From: Lactobacillaceae bacterium UBA639
GTDB lineage: Bacteria; Bacillota; Bacilli; Lactobacillales; Lactobacillaceae
Length of the DNA stretch: 8,594 nt
Assembly (NCBI GenBank): GCA_002299975.1
Contig: DBOT01000066.1
Span: forward strand, 1-8,594
Direction: 5' to 3'
In this document: piece by piece, positions 3,875 to 8,594 of the stretch
How positions within the stretch are numbered: position 1 is the stretch's first letter
How the letters are laid out: each line of letters opens with the position of its first letter
Program-made: the position numbers and the translations under genes
The notes under the pieces: model-generated
Databases searched by the model: none
What the model saw: only the letters and a program-made list of their open reading frames with translations
Told to the model about the DNA's origin: nothing

Positions 3875-6412
3875 TTAGTCTAAGCTCTTAGCAATCGTAG
3901 CGTTGACGACAGCCTTCTCAGAGTTGATTAGGGTAACCTTGCTCTCGATGATCTTGATGTCCATCTTGATCTCCCGGGTCAGGCCAGGTGTGTTGATTTT
4001 TGGCTCAAAGAAGGTCTTGAACTCGGCCAGGCGCTCTGGTGTGTGGAAGACGCCCGCGGTAACGGTGATGAAGGTGGCAAACTCCATGTCGCCGCCGACC
4101 GTATCGTTGAGCCACTGCCAGTCGGTCCGCAGCCAATCCCAGGCTGCCTGCTGGCCGGCATCGTTAGTGAGCACACCCCGGTACCAGGTCCGCAGATCTT
4201 GCGGCTTGATGACATTGGCGTTTTCGTAGAGGGCGATGATCTTCTTGATCGTTGCCGGGTCGGTCGTGTTTGGCAATGCCCCACGGATGTCCTGCTTGAA
4301 GCTGGCGTCGGCGGTGTCCTGGTAAGCCTTGATCAGCTTCTCAAATAACTCGTCGTTACCGTAGTTCTGGACCTCGTTTTTAAGGACCAAGCCCCGGACG
4401 TCAGCGGACAGTTGCTCCAGCCGATCCTGGTAGTCGTTAAAGATCTGGTGAGCAGCCGCAATTGAATCAGCGTTGCGAGCATACAGGGAGGCGTTGAGAA
4501 CGTATGGCCGGGTCAGTTGGTCATCGTTGCTCTCGCCGTTCTTAGGAAGCCAGCCGAGCCGGGCAACAGCTTGCTTGCTCAGTTGGTCAAAGAATTCACG
4601 CAATGCTTGCTCTTCCGGACTGCCGGGCTGGACAAACATCTTCAGGTTGTTGGCAATGTGGTAAAGCTCAGCGTTAACGATGGCCGATGGGCTGCTGGCG
4701 AACCGCTTCAACAGCGGTACTAGGTCGGCGTAAGAAACCTGCTGACCTTCCGCAAGCAGACGCAGATCCTGGAGCAGTTGCCGCTGGCTGATTGGGTCTA
4801 GCTGGTCGGCGCTGGCGAGGATGTCCTTCAACAGGGTGTCATCGTACTTGACGATGAAGTGGGAATTATTGCCGACGTTGAGCCGGAATGGCTGACCGTT
4901 CTTGGCCCGCAGTTCTTGGTAGTTACCGAGGACAACTTGCTTATCAGTCATGATCTGCGGTGCAGCGTCGTAGTTACTGTTCAACGGAATTTGCCAGGTC
5001 CGGCCCTGGTCGACCCCATCACCGATGAAGAATTGCTTTTGGCTGAGCACGAGCTGGCCCTGGTCATCGACTGCTGCTGTGACTACTGGGTAGCCGGGCT
5101 GCTCTAGCCAGGAGTTCATGATCTTACCGATATCCAGGCCAGATGCCTCACCGAGGGCCTGCCAGAGGTCGCTCCCCTTGGCATTGTGGTACTTGTGGGC
5201 AGCAAAGTAGTTCTTCAACCCCTTGCGCAGGGCGTCATCACCGAGCAGGGCCCGGACCATTACCAGCATCCGGGAACCCTTAGCGTAAACAATTGCGGAG
5301 TCAAAGATGGAATCGATCTCGGCCGGGTTGTTGACCGCAACGTGAACCGGCTGAACACCATCCGTGGCATCCCGCTGCAGGGCCATTGGGGCTTCTGAGG
5401 TTTGGAAGAGTTCCCAGATGTGCCAGTCGGGATGGATGGCGTCGACGGAGACGTATTCCATCATGTTGGCGAAGCTCTCGTTGAGCCAGAGGTCATCCCA
5501 CCAGTTCATCGTGACCAGGTCCCCAAACCACTGGTGGGCCAGTTCGTGGGTAATCACGGTGGCAACCAGTTGCTTCATGTCCAGGGAGGTGTTATCAGGG
5601 TCGAGCAGGAGGTAGGCTTCCCGGTAGGTTACCAGCCCCCAGTTTTCCATGGCGCCGGCTGAGAAGTCGGGCAGGGCTAATTGCCATGAGTGCGGCAGCG
5701 GGTATGGGGTCTGGTAGAAGTCCTCGTAGAACTCGATGGCCCGCTTGGCGATATCGAGGGCGAAGTCGAGCTCCTTAGGCTGGTGGGCCTTGGTAGCGAA
5801 AACGCCGACCTTGACACCAGACTTAGTTTCCGTTAGCTTACTCTGCATTTCCCCGAAGGCAAAGGCCACCAGGTAGGTAGACATCCGGACCGTTTCCTGG
5901 AAGTAGTGGACGCCGTTTTCGACGTGGTCCTCTGGCATGTTGGCGATGATGGTTTCGCCAGGGTGCTCATCATACTTGATGGCGAGGCTAAAGGTGGCCT
6001 TAGCCGCTGGTTCGTCGACGCTTGGGAAGGCCTGCCGGGCTGCGGTGGTCTCAAACTGGGTTCCGATTAACTGCTTCTTTTCCCCGTTGACTTCGTAATA
6101 GGATGGGTAGATCCCCATCATGGTGTCGGTCAGGGGCGCGGTGTAGTCGATGGTCAGCGTCACTGCCCCGGCTTGTGGAAGGGTGATGTTGATCGTTTCC
6201 GCCTGGTTATCGGTGGTAAATGGGACGTCCTGTCCGGCCACCTGGACGCTTCTTACCTGCAGATATTTCTGGTTGACGGCGATCTGCGCCTGGCTGGCGT
6301 GACCAGTAATGGTTGTTCGACCGCTGATGGTCTTCTTACCCCGGTCGATATCGAGGTAGAGGTCATAATGTTCTGGTTGGAAGGTATCCAACAATCGCTT
6401 GTTTGCTGTCAT
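3875..6412 (-). CDS. pepN: Aminopeptidase N (lysyl aminopeptidase, M1 zinc metallopeptidase)
   Basis: PepN removes N-terminal residues from peptides taken up after proteolysis and is a main cytoplasmic peptidase of lactic acid bacteria. From the ATG at 6412 the protein has 845 residues, matching the known Lactobacillus enzymes of about 844. M1 features, in order: the N-terminal beta domain (about 1-190); the exopeptidase motif GAMEN (253-257); the zinc motif HELAH (289-293) with the third ligand Glu312 in NESFANMMEY; the catalytic tyrosine Tyr376 in AIVYAKGS; then the helical ERAP1-like C-terminal domain. No signal peptide is present. A GTG four codons upstream (6424) is also in frame, but ATG 6412 is preferred because GAAGTGAG lies seven bases before it and the family length fits. 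It is a single-gene unit with its own promoter and terminator, divergent from the AEC permease gene. Confidence 0.97.
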   Translation of the reverse strand: MTANKRLLDTFQPEHYDLYLDIDRGKKTISGRTTITGHASQAQIAVNQKYLQVRSVQVAGQDVPFTTDNQAETINITLPQAGAVTLTIDYTAPLTDTMMGIYPSYYEVNGEKKQLIGTQFETTAARQAFPSVDEPAAKATFSLAIKYDEHPGETIIANMPEDHVENGVHYFQETVRMSTYLVAFAFGEMQSKLTETKSGVKVGVFATKAHQPKELDFALDIAKRAIEFYEDFYQTPYPLPHSWQLALPDFSAGAMENWGLVTYREAYLLLDPDNTSLDMKQLVATVITHELAHQWFGDLVTMNWWDDLWLNESFANMMEYVSVDAIHPDWHIWELFQTSEAPMALQRDATDGVQPVHVAVNNPAEIDSIFDSAIVYAKGSRMLVMVRALLGDDALRKGLKNYFAAHKYHNAKGSDLWQALGEASGLDIGKIMNSWLEQPGYPVVTAAVDDQGQLVLSQKQFFIGDGVDQGRTWQIPLNSNYDAAPQIMTDKQVVLGNYQELRAKNGQPFRLNVGNNSHFIVKYDDTLLKDILASADQLDPISQRQLLQDLRLLAEGQQVSYADLVPLLKRFASSPSAIVNAELYHIANNLKMFVQPGSPEEQALREFFDQLSKQAVARLGWLPKNGESNDDQLTRPYVLNASLYARNADSIAAAHQIFNDYQDRLEQLSADVRGLVLKNEVQNYGNDELFEKLIKAYQDTADASFKQDIRGALPNTTDPATIKKIIALYENANVIKPQDLRTWYRGVLTNDAGQQAAWDWLRTDWQWLNDTVGGDMEFATFITVTAGVFHTPERLAEFKTFFEPKINTPGLTREIKMDIKIIESKVTLINSEKAVVNATIAKSLD

Positions 6413-6446
6413 TAAAAAACTCACTTCTTATTTTTAGGATAGTTTA

Positions 6447-6474
6447 ATTATACGGCGAAAGCGGGGCGGGGCAA
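6447..6474 (-). promoter_or_regulatory. Promoter of pepN
   Basis: On the minus strand a perfect TATAAT (6452-6447) follows TTGCCC (6474-6469) with a 16-base spacer. The spacer and -35 flank are unusually G/C-rich (two CCCCGC blocks) for an otherwise AT-rich gap. The leader is about 30 bases, with no structured element. Confidence 0.7.
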
Positions 6475-6505
6475 AGAAATTACTCTGGTGAACTGATTCC
6501 TGCTG

Positions 6506-6511
6506 TAAAAT
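6506..6511 (+). promoter_or_regulatory. Possible -10 element for the AEC permease gene
   Basis: TAAAAT, about 40 bases before the permease ATG, is the best -10 candidate in the divergent gap. No convincing -35 is found at 16-18 bases, so this is tentative. Confidence 0.3.
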
Positions 6512-6550
6512 AGAAACGTTACTAAATTTTTAAAAGAAAGTGGTGAGTAA

Positions 6551-7480
6551 ATGTCGATTGGCCAAATTTTTAACCAAGTCGTCATTATTTTTTTATTGAT
6601 GTTGATGGGGGCTTTGATTCGCAAGACTAATTTCCTGCACCTTCAATCGATCAATGACCTGACAAACATTACCCTTTATTTTTTGTCACCCGTCGTGATC
6701 ATTCGGGCGTTTGAACAGCCGTTTTCCAAGTCCCGCTTTTACCAATTAGTTCTGCTGGTGGTTGCAGTCTTCCTCACTTATTTGGTTTCAATCATCATTG
6801 CCAAACTAATCTTTCACCGGGTACCGGACCAGAACATCCGGCGTATTGCCACCTATGGGAGTATCTACTCTAACAATGGCTTCATGGGGGTCCCGCTTGC
6901 TCAGGGACTGTTTGGCAGTGTCGGGGTGTTCTACGCCGTGGCATCGATGGTCGGCTTTAACGTGATGTCGTGGACCCAGGGGATCGGAATCTTTCGCCAT
7001 GCTAAGCGGCAGGACTTAGGGCAGCAGGTTAAGAAGATTATCCTGAATCCCAACATCATTGCGATTATCCTTGGTCTGGTGATGTTTATCAGCTCCTACC
7101 GGCTGCCGAAACTGGTGAGCGGCTTTATCAACTACACCAGCCCAGCGTTCACGCCGCTCTCGATGATTGTTATTGGAAGCAACCTGGCCAACCTTAATTT
7201 ACGTGACGTTAAGCTACCGCGGGCCTTATGGGTCAGCCTAATCCTCCGTAACCTGATTTTCCCGATCATCGGTATTCCAATCCTGATGATGCTGGGGGTC
7301 AGTGGGGTGCCGTTACTGGTGACGGTGATTCTCAATGCTTGTCCAGTGGCGGGTTTAGTCGTTCTCTTTACCTTGCAGTCGGGCGGGGATGCCAAGCCGG
7401 CAACCATCCTGATGAGTATTTCGACCATCCTCAGCCTGCTGACCATCCCGGTCGTCTACTGGCTGGCTACTCTGTGGTGA
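6551..7480 (+). CDS. AEC-family transporter (auxin efflux carrier / malate permease-like)
   Basis: This is an integral membrane carrier of the auxin efflux carrier (Mem_trans) family, whose bacterial members include malate and other organic-acid permeases. The 309-residue protein is hydrophobic with about ten membrane segments in two halves around a short hydrophilic linker (about 147-162). Conserved features are SNNGFMGVPL (107-116) in the first half and NPNIIAIILG (166-175) at the start of the second. The ATG at 6551 follows AGAAAGTGGTGAG, an imperfect match to the anti-Shine-Dalgarno with its GGTGA core very near the start, so translation may be modest. The gene is divergent from pepN and 44 bases upstream of the esterase gene on the same strand. 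Substrate cannot be told from sequence; an organic or phenolic acid is plausible given the neighbour, but that is inference. Confidence 0.88.
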   Translation: MSIGQIFNQVVIIFLLMLMGALIRKTNFLHLQSINDLTNITLYFLSPVVIIRAFEQPFSKSRFYQLVLLVVAVFLTYLVSIIIAKLIFHRVPDQNIRRIATYGSIYSNNGFMGVPLAQGLFGSVGVFYAVASMVGFNVMSWTQGIGIFRHAKRQDLGQQVKKIILNPNIIAIILGLVMFISSYRLPKLVSGFINYTSPAFTPLSMIVIGSNLANLNLRDVKLPRALWVSLILRNLIFPIIGIPILMMLGVSGVPLLVTVILNACPVAGLVVLFTLQSGGDAKPATILMSISTILSLLTIPVVYWLATLW

Positions 7481-7499
7481 TATTGCGAAGACAGACCAG

Positions 7500-7505
7500 T
7501 ATAAT
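7500..7505 (+). promoter_or_regulatory. Possible -10 element for the esterase gene
   Basis: A perfect TATAAT lies 19 bases before the esterase ATG, in the 44-base gap after the permease stop. No good -35 is present (GTGATA at 7477-7482 is poor). The resulting leader would be very short, about 13 bases, so co-transcription with the permease gene remains likely. Confidence 0.35.
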
Positions 7506-7511
7506 AAAAAT

Positions 7512-7518
7512 GAGGTGA
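7512..7518 (+). promoter_or_regulatory. Ribosome binding site of the esterase
   Basis: GAGGTGA lies six bases before the ATG at 7525, and matches the 16S rRNA tail well. It decides the start. Confidence 0.8.
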
Positions 7519-7524
7519 ATTATC

Positions 7525-8271
7525 ATGGAAATTACGATTGAACGCGATGGCCTGCGCCTCCACGGCTTACTGGAGGGGACGGACACGCTGGAAAATGACA
7601 CGGTGGCGATCCTGATGCACGGCTTCAAGGGCAACCTGGGGTACGAAGAAACCAGGATTCTGCCGGTACTGACCCACGCCCTCAATCAGGCGGGCCTGGC
7701 AACGCTGCGTTTTGACTTTGACGGCTGTGGGAAGAGCGATGGTCGGTTTGAAGACATGACCGTGCTGAGTGAGCTCCTCGACGGGATGAAGGTCATTGAC
7801 TTTGTTCGGCAAAAGATCAAGGCAAAGCACATCTACCTGGTTGGGCACTCCCAAGGTGGGGTGGTCGCTTCGATGCTGGCGGCTTACTACCGGGACGTGA
7901 TCGATAAGCTAGTCCTTCTGGCACCAGCAGCCACGCTGAAGGATGACGCCCTACAGGGGATCTGCCAGGGGAGTACCTACGATCCTAACCATATTCCGGA
8001 TTACGTGATGGTGGATGGCTTCAAGGTCGGTGGTGACTACTTTCGGACCGCCCAATTGCTGCCAATCTATGAGACGGCGCAACACTTTGCTGGTCCGGCC
8101 CTGCTGATTCACGGCACGGCTGACCAGGTGGTTTCACCGGAAGCTACGCGGAAATATCATGTCATCATGCCGCAGAGTGTTCTCCACCTGATTGATGGCG
8201 AAGGGCACATGTTTGATGGGGCCCGCCGTGCAGAAGTGGTTAAACTGGTAACTGATTTCTTAACTAAATAA
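7525..8271 (+). CDS. Cinnamoyl (feruloyl) esterase, alpha/beta hydrolase
   Basis: The enzyme would hydrolyse esters of hydroxycinnamic acids such as ferulate, caffeate (chlorogenate) and p-coumarate from plant material. The 248-residue protein lines up closely, as I recall it, with Lactobacillus johnsonii LJ0536 (249 residues) at a constant offset of three. Oxyanion HGF is at 32-34; the nucleophile Ser109 is in GHSQG (107-111); Asp200 is in HGTADQVV; His228 is in GEGHMF. The insertion lid after APAATLK carries Asp141, Gln148 and Tyr172, corresponding to LJ0536 Asp138, Gln145 and Tyr169, which contact the phenolic ring. Conservation of these lid residues argues for a true cinnamoyl esterase over a generic lipase. 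There is no signal peptide, so it acts in the cytoplasm and needs substrate uptake. It lies downstream of the AEC permease gene and ends before a terminator. Confidence 0.9.
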   Translation: MEITIERDGLRLHGLLEGTDTLENDTVAILMHGFKGNLGYEETRILPVLTHALNQAGLATLRFDFDGCGKSDGRFEDMTVLSELLDGMKVIDFVRQKIKAKHIYLVGHSQGGVVASMLAAYYRDVIDKLVLLAPAATLKDDALQGICQGSTYDPNHIPDYVMVDGFKVGGDYFRTAQLLPIYETAQHFAGPALLIHGTADQVVSPEATRKYHVIMPQSVLHLIDGEGHMFDGARRAEVVKLVTDFLTK

Positions 8272-8274
8272 ACA

Positions 8275-8318
8275 AATAAGGACTTGTGGCAAAGGTGCGT
8301 TTGTCACAAGTCCTTATT
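8275..8318. terminator. Bidirectional terminator between the esterase and the YczE-like gene
   Basis: AATAAGGACTTGTG and CACAAGTCCTTATT form a perfect 14-base-pair stem, extended by GCAAA/TTTGT (one G-T pair) around a short loop GGTGCG. T-rich tails exist on both sides, stronger on the minus strand (complement of 8262-8277). It lies in the 50-base gap between two converging genes. The inner part resembles the terminator at 2363-2401. Confidence 0.9.
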
Positions 8319-8321
8319 ACG

Positions 8322-8594
8322 TTAGGCCTCACTGGCAGCAGCTTTTACCCGGAAATTATGGGTCAGACCATGCCAGACGTGACGGTCGAAGAAACCGATC
8401 AGGGGACCATTGGCCAACAGGGCAAACAGGGTCCCAATGTTGATGGCGTACAGGTGACCGCTGATCAGAAAGGTAACCACCATGATGACGATTGGCGGGA
8501 CAAAGTTGATCAGCTGGGCCACAACGACCCGATTATGGCAGTAGAGAAAGCGGAGGATGTTGGTCGTATCATCGTTGGGGTGCATGATCAGGTT
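8322..8594 (-). CDS. YczE/YitT-like (DUF6198-type) membrane protein, C-terminal part
   Basis: The reading frame is open to the window edge, so only the last 90 residues are seen; the true start lies outside, and the internal Met near 8585 is not a supported start. The fragment has PNDDTTNILRF near its beginning, then a strongly hydrophobic stretch (QLINFVPPIVIMVVTFLISG), then NIGTLFALLANGPLIGFFDR, and ends with a short basic/alanine-rich tail. The GTLxxLLxNGPLIGFFD pattern resembles the last two membrane segments of YczE/YyaS/YitT family proteins, which have no settled function. The family call is by memory of motif shape and is moderately sure. The gene converges on the esterase gene and shares its terminator. 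Confidence 0.6.
   Translation of the reverse strand, partial: NLIMHPNDDTTNILRFLYCHNRVVVAQLINFVPPIVIMVVTFLISGHLYAINIGTLFALLANGPLIGFFDRHVWHGLTHNFRVKAAASEA

Noticed and set aside
3903..6415. Several plus-strand and alternative minus-strand open frames inside pepN
   Set aside because: They overlap the certain pepN frame, lack initiation signals and encode low-complexity arginine/serine/valine-rich peptides typical of shadow frames.
6413..6424. GTG 6424 as the pepN start
   Set aside because: It is in frame but has no clear ribosome binding site, and the ATG four codons later gives the family length and has GAAGTGAG at good spacing.

Overview
The window looks like chromosomal DNA of a lactic acid bacterium, most likely a heterofermentative lactobacillus of the Limosilactobacillus type. 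The reasons are a PepN aminopeptidase with the classical Lactobacillus features, a cinnamoyl esterase closely resembling Lactobacillus LJ0536, a T-box-controlled asnA, a CcpA-type cre site, strong AGGAGG ribosome binding sites, and roughly balanced base composition (judged by eye, about half G+C). No insertion sequence, phage gene, tRNA, rRNA or CRISPR array was seen; this is housekeeping and metabolic DNA, not an accessory island.

Layout. Positions 1-293 (minus) hold the N-terminal part of asparagine synthetase AsnA, preceded by a complete T-box leader (about 335-625) whose specifier reads AAC (Asn), with its own promoter. Upstream on the same strand is a FolT-like folate ECF transporter S component (677-1228), with a good promoter and a structured leader holding a second in-frame start. 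A divergent intergenic region rich in dyads (1229-1557) leads to a membrane-anchored N-acetylmuramoyl-L-alanine amidase (1558-2337, plus). This converges on glycerol dehydrogenase gldA (2438-3541, minus) across a bidirectional terminator. The 333-base gap behind gldA holds its promoter, a cre/dyad element and four phased copies of a 10-base AT-rich repeat, then the pepN terminator. pepN (3875-6412, minus) is divergent from a plus-strand pair: an AEC-family permease (6551-7480) and a cinnamoyl/feruloyl esterase (7525-8271). The esterase converges, across a second terminator of similar design, on the C-terminal end of a YczE/YitT-like membrane protein (8322-8594, minus).

How the genes relate. 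They do not form one pathway. Common themes are nitrogen supply (Asn synthesis under tRNA-Asn control, peptide breakdown by PepN), vitamin uptake (FolT needs a shared EcfA/A'/T module encoded elsewhere), carbon and redox flexibility (GldA under probable CcpA repression), cell-wall turnover (amidase), and plant phenolic ester use (esterase, perhaps with the AEC permease handling an organic acid). No clearly new multi-gene system is visible. The best leads are regulatory: the folT leader with two in-frame starts, the dyads in the folT/amidase intergenic region, the phased A-tract repeats behind gldA, and two look-alike palindromic terminators at the two convergent junctions.
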